Source of the DNA: Trachythela sp. YZ-2020
Lineage: Eukaryota > Cnidaria > Anthozoa > Malacalcyonacea > Clavulariidae
Length of the DNA: 64,000 nt
Assembly: GCA_016169945.1 (NCBI GenBank)
Contig: JADLSH010000393.1
Location: forward strand, 10,639,501 to 10,703,500
Direction of reading: 5' to 3'
A program made the translations under genes and the position numbers. This document shows, in pieces, positions 1-9,816 of the stretch (positions are counted from its first letter, which is position 1; each line of letters begins with the position of its first letter). Below the pieces are notes generated by a model, which was not told where the DNA came from, searched no databases, and saw nothing but the letters and a program-made list of their open reading frames with translations.

Positions 1-621
1 GTGGTGATGGTGTAAGTGATATTTCAGCCAGTTTTAGTGATGTTTCAGCGAGTGTTAGTGACTTTTCAGCCAGTGTTTGTAATGCTTTAGCAAGTGTTAG
101 TGATGTTTCGGCCAGTGTTGGTGATGTTTTAGCTAGCGTTAGTGATGTTTCAGCAAGTGTCAGTGATGTTTCAGCCAGTGTTAGTGATGTTTTAGCCAGT
201 GATGGTGATGGTCGTGATGGTGTTTCAGCCACGGCTGGTGATGGCGTTGGTGTTTCAGCCAGTGGTAGTAGCTCCATCGTCTTACACGGTTGGTGAATTT
301 TGGGTTGGTGAATCAGCAGCTGTCTATCCTCCATCTTTGGTGCTTTTGGCAAAAGTATTGGTGGAATGTGGATGAGTTTAATAGTGACTACTTTGACAAA
401 TAGAGAAGGTGGAGCTGTTGTCAGATTAGTTCGCGCTGAAGGTTTAGTAAGACGTTTGACACCTTTTCCAAGAGTGGTATTCTGAACCAACTTCAGTGGA
501 TCATTTAACAGCGAATTCTCAGTGGGATTTTTATCACTGGTTTGTTGCGCACTGGTAGTATTACAACATTTATCGTTTACATCAACCTGTTCTGTATTTG
601 ATTGAATCGTCTTCGTTTGAC
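1..621 (-). CDS. Exon 2 (partial) of the minus-strand gene, with repeat-coded C-terminal part
   Basis: This exon is open across all 207 codons in the frame set by exon 1. It starts QTKTIQSNTEQVDVND and passes through a KVVTIKLIHIPPILLPK segment. From about 200 down to 1 it becomes a run of SLTLAET-type heptads. The plus strand is also open over the repeat (SDVSASV units), but that frame stops near 293 and has no plausible start. Confidence 0.55.
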
Positions 622-1311
622 CTATGTAACGTAAGATAATTTTGTACATGAATATCTACTTTTAAAACTATTTCTTATACTGCGCTTGTCATTGCAGATG
701 ACTACACGGTACGAAGCCCAAAGTGTTAACCCCCGGTCGAACGAGAATGAGAGTTGATAAGAGTTGGCAAGTGAGATTTTCATCAATTCTCGTGCCCCGA
801 TCAAACGAGAACAAGAGTTGCATGAGAGTTAACTGGATATTACCACGCGTACCTGTCAAACGAGCAAAAACTCTCATCAAAATTTGAACAAGCTCGAAGT
901 TGATGAGAGTTAATGAACATAAGAGGCGACGAGAGTTGGTGGTCAAACGCTAGCGAGAGTTTCAACTCTGATTAACTTTCATTCTCGTTTGATCGGGGCT
1001 TTAGACTTCATAGTATTAAAAACAACATGTAAAGTAATAGTAAATATCATACTTTTTTGTGTCGTCTCTTTTTTAAGTTCTTTGATCTTCTTTTCGAGAT
1101 CCTCGCGCTCTGCTTTCGTACTTTTTCTGCTTATCGCAGCTCTTTTTCGTTGGTTTTCTAAGTACTCCGGCTTAAGATCGTCTGTTTTGCCCTCTTTTAT
1201 GAAAACATCCAACTTTGCAAAAAGCCTGTCCAGCTTTTTCTCGTATTGTGTCAATTTTTCATATTGTTTTCGCGCAGCAGCAAGATTTTCGGGTAATTTT
1301 GCAATTTCCAT
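1..1311 (-). CDS. Unrecognised two-exon coiled-coil / heptapeptide-repeat gene (3' partial)
   Basis: The proposed CDS starts at the ATG at 1311-1309. Exon 1 (1311-1053) encodes about 86 residues rich in Lys, Glu and Leu, beginning MEIAKLPENLAAARKQYEKL, and is predicted to be coiled coil. It ends one base into a codon at a donor GT (1052-1051, gtatga). The acceptor is CATAG at 626-622, and exon 2 starts at 621. Joining them gives a Ser codon and keeps the frame open to base 1, over 200 codons. Exon 2 has a Thr/Asn/Gln-rich stretch, then a Lys/Pro-rich stretch (PILLPKAPKMEDRQLL), then about ten seven-residue repeats of the form SLTLAET. A TATA box lies about 72 bp upstream of the ATG. The intron holds a MITE (731-998). 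I do not recognise the family. An upstream in-frame ATG at 1356 is less likely because it sits at the expected transcription start. The C-terminus lies outside the window. Confidence 0.6.
12..200. repeat. 21-bp tandem repeat (about 9 units)
   Basis: The unit is close to GTGATGTTTCAGCCAGTGTT plus one base, with 10-20 percent divergence between copies and no indels that break the frame. Its length is a multiple of three. It codes SLTLAET on the minus strand, in frame with the gene above. Confidence 0.85.
731..998. mobile_element. MITE with CCCCGGTC ends and GAGAGTTGATGA subterminal repeats
   Basis: The ends are inverted copies of CCCCGRTCRAACGAGAATGA. Inside, the motif GATGAGAGTT and its complement recur many times. 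A second copy lies at 6513-6717 and one end at 1866-1905. It sits wholly inside the intron of the minus-strand gene. Confidence 0.7.
1053..1311 (-). CDS. Exon 1 of the minus-strand coiled-coil gene
   Basis: Exon 1 is 259 bp: 86 codons plus one base. It is dense in charged residues (for example KAEREDLEKKIKELKKE near its end), as in a coiled coil. The reading frame continues past the donor only into MITE-derived sequence, which supports ending the exon at the GT. Confidence 0.6.
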
Positions 1312-1382
1312 ATTTCTTTCTCGCTCACGGTATGCAATGGACGCCGTCAATTGCAATTATGACGGATTTAATTAGGTCGCCG

Positions 1383-1390
1383 CTTTTATA
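1383..1390 (-). promoter_or_regulatory. TATA box of the minus-strand gene
   Basis: The minus strand reads CTATAAAAGCGG here, a near-perfect TATA box in a GC-rich context. It predicts transcription starting near 1360, giving about 45 nt of 5' UTR before the ATG at 1311. Confidence 0.5.
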
Positions 1391-1550
1391 GCCGCGCGCG
1401 CGAGGAATTGTGGTGAGTTAATTAACGCATTGTTACGTCATTAGATTGCATGCGAGCGCGTGCCACTGATCTGAAAAGTAAATTGGATAGCGCAATCTAC
1501 TGTTTACTGAAGCCAATTAGACATTGCTATAAGCAACTGAAATCTGTCAT

Positions 1551-1791
1551 TAGGCCACTATTTGTTGAATATTAGTTTCTCATTAGAGGCTTTCTTCAAA
1601 GTTCAGGCGGGCGGGCGGCCACTACCATTATCTCATTATTACCACCATCGGACTCAATAAAATTTCGCTATAGAAATTTAGTAAATTCAGGTTTGATATT
1701 TGACAAAACTGCGATAATGCCCATCGATGCGGCTTTGTAAAAGCCATGCGGGCGGAGGATGAGAAACTAATATTCAACAAATAGTGGCCTA
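1551..1791. mobile_element. MITE with TAGGCCACTATTTGTT terminal inverted repeats
   Basis: The terminal inverted repeats are about 33 bp and nearly perfect, running from TAGGCCACTATTTGTT to the complementary AACAAATAGTGGCCTA. A related copy with the same ends and an internal GCGGGCGGGCGGCC tract is at 22700-23041. No clear target-site duplication was found. Confidence 0.75.
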
Positions 1792-1865
1792 AGATATAAC
1801 TACATTATATTCACATAAAACAACAATATTCGAAACGTAATACTGATAGAGCAATTTTTAAACCT

Positions 1866-1905
1866 TAGTCCAAACGAGGATGAGAGTTGATGAGAGTCAA
1901 TGAAG
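1866..1905. mobile_element. One-ended fragment of the GAGAGTTGATGA MITE family
   Basis: The sequence reads GTCCAAACGAGGATGAGAGT followed by TGATGAGAGTCAATGA, matching the left end of the copies at 731 and 6513. The other end is missing. Confidence 0.5.
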
Positions 1906-2053
1906 AGAAAACAAAGTAATTTTGGGAGATACGGCAAAAATATTTTAGTTTTTACGCATTTCTTCGCAAATCGCGACATAGAAAAAATTGCCTCTCAAAC
2001 AGAGTTTTAGAAATGTTTTTACAAAATCTAAGTAGTCTTTAATTATCATTTGT

Positions 2054-3304
2054 TTGCAGATCCACGACAAAGGTTTGGACTTTCCTCTGATATTGAAGAA
2101 TTTCAATATATTCACATGGCTAGGAGGAAATGCATTTCGTACGAGTCATTATCCCTATGCCGAGGAGTTTATGGATATGGCAGACCAATTATTTGTCATC
2201 TGGCTTTTCACTTTATTCCTAATCATTTGGCTGGCTAGAAGATCAAAACCTAAACTTGAGCGCTTCGAAGAAAAACCAACATCTAAGAACATTTTCATCG
2301 CTTCTGAACTTACAACGATACCTGATAAACTTTGTTTACTTTGGACATCAACGCGAGACAATATCATAAGAAAATCCAACTACCCTTGTAAATACCGGTA
2401 TGGTTTGGAACTTCAGATAAAACACAAGAATTTACATCTACTTCTGTGTATCCTCCTTGCTGGAGATATCGCCACTAATCCAGGCCCTTGTAGAACTATA
2501 TCGTCCAGTTCCGAGTCGCAGCATGAACCAAAGAACCAGAAATCGGAAGGACTTCCCGCTACATGCCTTGTTCTGAACGCGCGTAGCTTAAAAAGCCAGC
2601 ATGTTTTAGACGGAAAAAAGCTTTGTCATCTCTCCCGTTTTCAAGAGCTTGTTTACTCTGAGGCTGCAGATCTTGTCTGGGTAACGGAAACCTGGCTCAC
2701 AAAAGATGTCGCGAGCACTGAAATTCTCCACAACGATTACGCTATCTACAGAAAAGATCGGGAATCGCGCACTGGTGGCGGCGTAATGGTGGCAGTTAAA
2801 TCGAGTTCCTTCATTTCCTCACGCGATGTAGACATCGAAACAGATATTGAAGTTGTATCAACAGAACTTGTCACAAGCTCAAAACTGAAATACGTAATCT
2901 GTTGTTGCTACAGGCCACCCAACGCAGATCAATCTTGGTTGGAAAAATTCAACTCGTTCCTAGCAGAAGTTTCTTCACGCTACATCAACATAATTATCTG
3001 TGGTGACTTCAACTTTCCCAAACTCCATTGGCAATTTCCATCTGCTACTTCATCCGGTGATGACATTATGTTTACGGAACAATTGAATGACTTCTTCCTT
3101 ACTCAAGTCAATACATTGCCCACACGAGGAAACAACGTGTTAGACCTAATTATCACTAGCCTACCAGATCAGATTGAGAACATTTCAAAACTTAAGCCAA
3201 TGGACAGTGGTTTGTTTACCGATCACGATACAATCCTTTTCAACTTGAAAACGTCCATAAAAGCAGCTCCTAAACTGAACAGAACTGTTTTCGACTACCG
3301 TTGA
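2054..3304 (+). pseudogene. LINE ORF2 N-terminal part: leader plus APE endonuclease
   Basis: This is a 416-codon open frame. Residues about 50-62 are a hydrophobic segment. GDIATNPGP follows near residue 140. From about residue 172 an apurinic-endonuclease-like domain carries the expected landmarks: LVLNARSL, the Glu motif TETWLT, YRPPN, the catalytic GDFNF, and a C-terminal TDHD in place of the usual SDH. The frame stops just after the endonuclease, so RT is not translated with it. Confidence 0.75.
2462..2488 (+). other. 2A-like ribosome-skipping motif, non-canonical (DIATNPGP)
   Basis: The codons give GDIATNPGP, preceded by the Leu-rich stretch LLLCILLA as in 2A peptides. The canonical motif is D-x-E-x-NPGP. 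Here the Glu is replaced by Ala, so activity is uncertain. 2A-like motifs are known N-terminal to the endonuclease in some animal CR1-group LINEs, and the position here fits. Confidence 0.6.
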
Positions 3305-3310
3305 GGGAAT

Positions 3311-4200
3311 ATGGATGGACTACGTTCAGCTTTAGCGATGATTGATTTTTCAAACATAATCGAATCAGGAGAAGATATTAATGACTGTTGGGAACAATGG
3401 AAAAACACATTCCTTAGTGTGGTGAGAAATTACATCCCAACCAAAAAGATCAAAGGTCGAAATTCTCCCCCTTGGATTAATGGAAGTATTATTCACGAGA
3501 TAAGGAAAAAAAGAAGCGGCGCGGCGGAAGTTAAGATTATCTCCATCTGACGCCCTTCTTGCTAAATTTAAAGAGCTACGAGTCAAAGTTAAGAAAATGG
3601 TCCGTGAAAGTCGTGAAAGATTTTATAACTCTCTTGATGCCAACTTTCAATCAAACCCAAAGCGATTTTGGTCAATCTTTAAGCTGAACAATAAACAATC
3701 AAGTGTTCCAGACATTATGTCAATGGGAAATGCCGCTGAACCTGATTCATCACAACCTTGTGCTGTGTCTACTCCTACTGCTATTGCCAATCTATTCAAT
3801 CGCTAATTCACATCAGTTTTCAACAGTGATCATGATAACCTGGTCGAACGTTCCTCTCCACCGTCATTTCCATCTTCAAATGTCAGGACAGTCAGACCTC
3901 CAACTAACAATAGAAGAAGTCGCTAGAACACTATTAGAGCTAGACACCACCAAGGCTACTGGACCTGACGGAATTCCACCTCGACTTCCAAAAGAATCAG
4001 CGTGGCAGATTGCACCTTCCCTCGCCCAGCTTTTCAACAAGTCGTTAAGTTGTAGCGAAATACCTGATGAATGAAAATTAGTAAACATTGTTCCGATACA
4101 CAAGAAAGGCGATAAGAGCCAAGTAGAGAACTATAGACCTATCTCCCTTCTTTCCATAATATCGAAAGTACTGGAACGTTGTGTCCTGAGAAAAAGATTT
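3311..4200 (+). pseudogene. LINE linker and RT N-terminal relic
   Basis: The segments are spread over several frames. PPWINGSIIHEIRKKRSGA and RFWSIFKLNNKQ are typical of the endonuclease-RT linker. TTKATGPDGIPPRL and NYRPISLLSIISKVLER are RT fingers motifs. Frameshifts or stops separate them near 3550, 3805 and 4074. Confidence 0.7.
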
Positions 4201-4204
4201 AGGC

Positions 4205-4922
4205 ATATGGATCACGGACGTACTACGTTAAACTGGTCTTACCATACCTACGATCGCTGTGCAAAGGCAAACAAGATGCTTGGTTTCCTACGTAGGGCTG
4301 CAACGGAAATTACAGATGTTAAGATACGCCGCACACTGTACCTGTCCATTGTTCGCTCAACGCTAGGTTATGCCACTCAAGTCTGGTCACCACAATCGAT
4401 CGACTTAATTACGAGGACAGAGCGCATCCAACGACGAGCTACAAAGTTCATTTTGAAGTTATACCTTTCGTGTGCGCAGAAACGTACAAAGACAGACTGA
4501 TCTCCTTAGACTTACTACCAATCACCTACTGGCACGAGTACCTTGACATTATGTTTTTCTTTAAAGCTATAAACAACATTATAACTGTCTCGAATGAAGT
4601 CCTTCCGCAGCCAATTATCCCATCAAGGCTCACTAGAACCTCGGCTGACACCAACGTGCTCTCTTTCCGTCCTCGCAAATGTAAGACGCTGACATACCAA
4701 CGCTCTTTCTTCATCAGAGTAATAAGAACTTACAACTCTCTGCCAGAAGGTCTAAGGCAAAAGGATCTATCGCTGGTACGATTTAGAACATTGTTGCTGG
4801 ACTACAATCACAAGGCTGCCAAGACATTTTATGATGTGGACGACGCCAGAACGTGGAGAACAGTCTGCTTGAAATGCAACACATCACGCAGACTCATGCA
4901 GCCATTAACGTGCTGCTATTAG
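4205..4922 (+). pseudogene. LINE RT C-terminal relic
   Basis: The first frame (4207-4500) shows KANKMLGFLRRAATEI and RSTLGYATQVWSPQ, the thumb and connection region of CR1/jockey-type RT. The second frame (4470-4922) continues with RLISLDLLPITYWHEYLDI. A frameshift near 4490 separates them. No FADD/YADD box is present upstream. Confidence 0.7.
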
Positions 4923-5284
4923 TACATGTACATTATCAGTTATAATTTAAATATTAGTTATGTGTTTTCTATATTCAAGGGCCCACAGTAATTGGTTTTA
5001 AACTGTTGTGGTGTCCCCGCCTTTTTGTTGTTGTTACCTTCTTGTTCAACCTTGAAACGTGGAGGCCTGGCGCTTTTGCTGTGTTTCGATAAGTATTGTC
5101 TAGCTCTAGGCCAAGCTTTTAAGCAATTTTCCGTATTTTCCAATATTGTGCTCATAAATTTCAAACTATTTTAAAATGAAGATATATGATTGTCAAGTGG
5201 GCGTTAAAGTTTGCGCGTTTATGGGGTTGAACAGGAATGGTTCGTGTTTTACGTGTTGATTGATTAAGTAATTATAGGCGAAGC

Positions 5285-5305
5285 TAAATAAATAAATAAA
5301 TAAAT
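5285..5305 (+). repeat. (TAAA)n tail of the LINE
   Basis: Five tandem TAAA units end the LINE's 3' UTR, as is usual for CR1/L2-type elements that end in microsatellites. Confidence 0.6.
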
Positions 5306-5371
5306 TAGGGATAGTTGTGATTGACGAGTGTCCTGGAGTGGGCATTCGAAAGTAAGGATATTAATATAGGA

Positions 5372-5510
5372 AATAGCACGGTTCGAGAAGTATTAATGAA
5401 AGTGCGAAGCACGAGCGGTATTACGAATATTTCGCCAAACACAAGTGCAATTTTTCATTAATACTTCGAGAACAAGTGCTATTTCGTATTAATATTATTA
5501 TTAACAAGGA
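5372..5510. mobile_element. Small palindromic repeat (MITE-like)
   Basis: The arms AGTATTAATGAAAGTGCGAA and the complementary sequence ending at TTTTTCATTAATACTTCGAG face each other around GCACGAGCGGTATTACGAAT. A related single-armed sequence (GCGAAGTGCGAAGCATAAGT) lies near 23960 in PIBF1 intron 2. Confidence 0.45.
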
Positions 5511-6114
5511 AAATACTATAAAAATAAAATTATACTAATACCACATGTGGTATTTTCTCCCAAATACCCATAGTAAAAAGAATTAAGAAAAAATTTTGAT
5601 GTTCTTAGGCAATCAGAAACGAGGAAAATTGTTAATAATGATATTAATCATTATATACGGATAATAAGCCAATTCATAGTTTCGATGCGCATCCATGACG
5701 CGTTCTACGTCGGGTTATAATTGTAGTTGAATCTAACATGATACTGGAAGAATTATAATATGAATATCAAATATTGAACTGTTCAATCATAATTTATGTT
5801 TTACATATAACCACAATAGAACTGCCATTAAATCATTTTTGTACTAGCATATTTTGTCTTCTGTGTAAGGCAAAATAAAGAAAGGTGCACTAAACTAAGG
5901 GAACATTTTCTAATTTAAAGTGAGTCAACCGCGCGGAAACTAATTGTTCTTCGAGCCCCTTTTTCCATATTCAAATGACGATTTCCTATTAATAACAGCG
6001 TCTAGCCTTTCTATAACATGCACTTTGCACTATCCTAGGGATCTCTTAGTTCTGGGGGAAGGGTTTGTTTTTCTTTGAGAGCTAGGTAGGCACTCTGGGA
6101 AATGCCACTCACGA
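5511..6114. other. Gene-free AT-rich stretch
   Basis: No coding exon, RNA gene or clear repeat is visible here. Confidence 0.5.
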
Positions 6115-6122
6115 AATTACAC

Positions 6123-6269
6123 CAGCAGCGTAGCCAGCCCGCCGATTTAGTCCCGCTATGCAAATTTGTTCGTGTTCATTGACGGTGAAAACAATGAATT
6201 TCTAAAGAAATGAATAATGATTTGAAATTTGCATAGCGGGACCAAATCGGCGGGCTGGCTACGCCACTG
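6123..6269. mobile_element. hAT-type MITE with 8-bp target duplication
   Basis: It begins CAGCAGCGTAGCCAGCCCGC and ends with the inverted counterpart GGCTGGCTACGCCACTG. Long arms continue inward through the GGTCCCGCTATGCAAATT type sequence. Exact 8-bp duplications AATTACAC flank it at 6115-6122 and 6270-6277. CAG ends plus an 8-bp duplication fit hAT. Confidence 0.85.
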
Positions 6270-6512
6270 AATTACACTGCTTTTCTCTGATCATCCCCAC
6301 TCCATTTAGCCGAAGACATGGCTTGATTTCGACTTTTGGTCCAAATTTTGGTCCGGAGTCCTTGGCCCACCATCTGTCCGTGATGGACGAACTAGTACGA
6401 CGTGACAAGAACCGTCCCTCAGTAGTCATGTGGTCTGTCGCTAATGAACCGAGCTCGGACGCCCCAGAAGCTGAAGCATATTACAGGTAAAATATCATTC
6501 GAGCTTCTAAAG

Positions 6513-6717
6513 CCCCGGTCAAAGTTGATGAGAGTTGATGAGAGTCAACGAGAGTTGCAACTCTCGATCGCGTTTCACCGCCAACTCTCATCGACTCTCA
6601 TCATCTTTGAACTGGTTCAAATTTTGATGAGAGTTGGTGAGAGTTTTGCTGGTTTGACCGGTACGCGTGGTAATATCCAGTCAACTCTCATGCAACTCTT
6701 GTTCTCGTTTGACCGGG
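6513..6717. mobile_element. MITE, second copy of the GAGAGTTGATGA family
   Basis: It runs from CCCCGGTCAAAGTTGATGAG to TTCTCGTTTGACCGGG, in the opposite orientation to the copy at 731-998. The two share the internal segment around ACGCGTGGTAATATCC. Confidence 0.7.
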
Positions 6718-6961
6718 ACATGTGACTTATCGGGCAGAGAAGTGGCGAGGCATTGCAATGGCGGCATATTTGACGAAATATCGAAGGACACAACATCGAA
6801 GATAAAATTTCAATTTCAATTTATTCAAAAGATACCAATTTTGAAGTTAAAAACTGAATTACACTGGTTTACATGCATATGAGTAAAAATGACTACAAAC
6901 ACTCCTTATTTACACGTTGTTAATTTTGATAGTTCTAGGTAAAAATGTAGCCAAACAATTA

Positions 6962-9748
6962 TTATTTAAAACTAGAGTTGTAGGCCTTACTACCGGCCAT
7001 AATAAAACTATTAGCAAACCTACTTGTCCTATGCTTTGGTATTGAAAGACAATTATCATTACGTAGAGAATATCCAGTTTTATGTCTTGGGGGAACGAGA
7101 GAATGGAGTTTATGGGAAGTTTCTTCACACATTTGAACGAAAAGTTTCTCGCAAATGGTCTTTCTCCGCGAGAACAGTGACACCACCCCAGCGCGTACCA
7201 ACGCATCTTCATATTTGAGATCAGGGAAGATTATACGAAGGGCTCTGCGTTGAATACTCTCGATCTCGTCGCTCAAGTATTGCGCCAAGCTATAGTGCCA
7301 TACCTCGCACGAAAACTCTAAAATTGGTCGAACGCAGGTAGTATAAAACCGGACTAACTTGCACGCTGGAATAGAGGATCTCTTAAGTAATCGTAAGGCA
7401 TACAACCGCTTCGAAGCTTTCTTGCAGATATAGTCAACGTGCTCGATCCATTTAAGATCTTTCGAGATCATGACACCAAGTAATTTAGCATGCGGGACCA
7501 CAGATATATCATGACCGTCAATGGTGATCGGCGGAAGAGCCCCGAGATCAAGGGGAGAGAACCCAACACGAACTTCTTTTGTTTTTGTAGGGTTCAGTTT
7601 CATGTTATTCTCAGAAACCCATTTAGCAGATTCTGTAATTTGAGACGGTAGGACCGAGTTGGCTTCTTGACCCTTCGAGACAATCTCCCAGATAGTGGTG
7701 TCGTCAACAAATTTCACCGTATCGTCGGAGACGTTCAAGTCGTTCACCATGATGAGGAAGAGGAGGGGGCCCAGTTTTGTTCCTTGGGGGACTCCTCCGT
7801 TGGTAGTTCTCCAACTCGAGAAATTAGAGCCAATTCTTGTTCTCTGACTTCTGTCAGTAAGGAAGTTGGCAATCCAATTAATTAGAATAGGGTGTACACG
7901 CATGTTAATGAGTTTCTGCATCAGAATGTTGATTGAAATCGATGCGGTCAAAAGCTTTAGAAAAGTCTAGCATGCATATCCGTAGGCAGGCTCCAGGTGT
8001 GTCCATCGCTTCAAACCATTTATGGAGCAGGTGTATCAACGCCATGGTGGTGTTGGATCCTTTAATTGAGCCAAATTGGAGCTTATCAATTTGGTCGCGG
8101 ATTGACTGCAAGAGCCAGTTATATGGAAATGACTCCAGAATCTTACTCACTATGGGCGTGAGCGATATCGGTCGAAAATCAGAGTCAACATCCAGAGCAG
8201 GGGATGACTTTGCTGCAGGGATGACATTTGCAGATTTCCACAGGGATGAGACATAACCATCATGAATAGAGGCATTAAATATGGATGCTAATGGGCGACA
8301 TAATAACGAGGAATTTTCACGGAGGAACCAAGACGTGATTTCGTCAGGACCTGCAGCTGAAAATGACTTGACGAATTGTAATGCTTTCTCGGTGTCGTCG
8401 ACTGAAATGTAAAAGTCGGGAGGAAAATCACCGACTTCGAGGGGCGTCCAAGCAAGCGAAGGCAGGGAATTCCCAACGGCAACGAACTTGTCGTTACACA
8501 GGTTGGCCAGAGCCGAATCGGAATAGGGCTGTCCGTTGTACACCAGTGTGGAAACGTTTTTAGATGGGGCAAGGCCAGCGATATTTTTGACAGCGGACCA
8601 CCACTTCCGTGAATTCGACTGAGTGGTATTAGCGACATTGTTCGTATAATACTTTGAGCGAGCACGCCTACACAAGCTATTAATTTTGTTCCTATAGAAT
8701 CGAAACATAGGCTTGTTTCCTCTGTGCCAGGTCACTTGGCGTTTCGATATTAATCTTTTTATCTCCGGAGTAATCCAGGGCTTATCGCTGCTATCACTAG
8801 ATTTGATACGCTTCAGCGGACGATATTTATCAACAATACCATCGACAAGAGAAGGGAAATATTGGAACTGTTCGTCACAAGAGCCTACTAGATGATACAT
8901 TGGAGACCAGTTAACGCTGGATAGGGCTTCAGTGATTAACCTCCGATTGAAGGGACGCGCGTCCCTAACCATTCGGAAGGACCGTGAGTTCCTACGATAA
9001 TTCAGTGGATTTAGTAAAACTGAGTTATGGTCTGAGAATCCGAGTGGAGGAACAACTTCAGGAACGTCGTAAAATTTCGAAATGTTCGTGAATATTTTAT
9101 CAAGAATGTTTGATCCTCTAGTAGCTTTCTTCACAATCTGTTTTAAGGAAAACGAATTACACAGTTGACGGTGTTTGAATTGGTTGAAGTCGCCGGTTAG
9201 GATGATAGCAGCTCCTGGGTTGGCTGTTAGAGCGCGGTCAAGGGACTCGGTAAGATAAGCCAACATAGCCCTATTGTCACTATTTGGCGGATGATAAATG
9301 GCTCCCAATACGTTTGAATTAATGCCACGTGGTAGGCGTCTTGGTTTGATTAATAGCCACAAGGCTTCAAATTCGAGAGTTCTTTCAAATGGACTACAGG
9401 TAGACAGTTTTTCACGTAAGCGCACACGCCTCCACCTCTTCTACCATCATCTCGATCACGCCTAAATATAGAGAACCCACTTAAGTTTATCACTGCGCTA
9501 TCAACGTTGGAAGTGAGCCACGTTTCGGTGATAACTACGATGTCTGCAAGGAGATTAGAGACGGTACCGGAAAGTTCATCAATCTTATTTACTAGTGACC
9601 TCGAGTTGGACATGAACAGGGAAGGTACGGAACTGCATGACTTTGGGGGTCCTATCTGTTGTGAGCACGTCACAGATTTTCTACATTCATCGTTCATAGG
9701 TATATTGATTAAGTTAGATCGGTGTACATTATTGTTATTTACTCTCAC
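6962..9748 (-). pseudogene. LINE ORF2: APE endonuclease plus reverse transcriptase (two frameshifts)
   Basis: The endonuclease begins in 9748-9350 (SLFMSNSRSLVNKID, VITETWLTSN, RRGGGVCAYV). It continues after a frameshift near 9375 in 9425-7905 (AIYHPPNSDN, ILTGDFNQ, GFSDHNSVLL), followed by RT fingers (FSAAGPDEITSWFLR, DFRPISLTPIVSKILE, MLDFSKAFDRIDFN). A second frameshift near 7930 moves to 7951-6962 with [16 protein letters not shown], the catalytic box KFVDDTT, and the C-terminal YTTCVRPILEFSCEVWHY. Endonuclease and RT active-site residues remain, but the reading frame does not. Confidence 0.8.
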
Positions 9749-9816
9749 GATACGTTTTGAAGTTATAATCGGGATAGCACTTGATTCGCTAGGGTACTTG
9801 GGTATATCACTTCACA

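Larger units (their letters stand above)
2041..5305 (+). mobile_element. Decayed CR1-like LINE with endonuclease, 2A-like motif and deleted RT core
   Basis: From left to right it holds a hydrophobic leader with a 2A-like motif, an APE-type endonuclease, a linker, the N-terminal part of a reverse transcriptase, the RT C-terminal part, a 3' UTR and a (TAAA)n tail at 5285-5305. The RT palm that should carry the catalytic Asp pair is absent: the protein passes from VLERCVLRKRF (near 4195) directly to C-terminal sequence (near 4205). Stops and frameshifts break it near 3304, 3550, 3805, 4074 and 4500. The 5' boundary is uncertain. Confidence 0.75.

Noticed and set aside
3..293. Plus-strand reading of the 21-bp repeat (SDVSASV units)
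   Set aside because: It is open but lacks a start, stops soon after the repeat, and no splice sites were found. The minus-strand frame joins exon 1 in phase.
989..1375. Open frame of 128 codons on the + strand with hydrophobic Phe/Leu/Ser residues
   Set aside because: It is the complement of the Lys/Glu-rich minus-strand exon, whose TATA box and splice donor give it the better claim.
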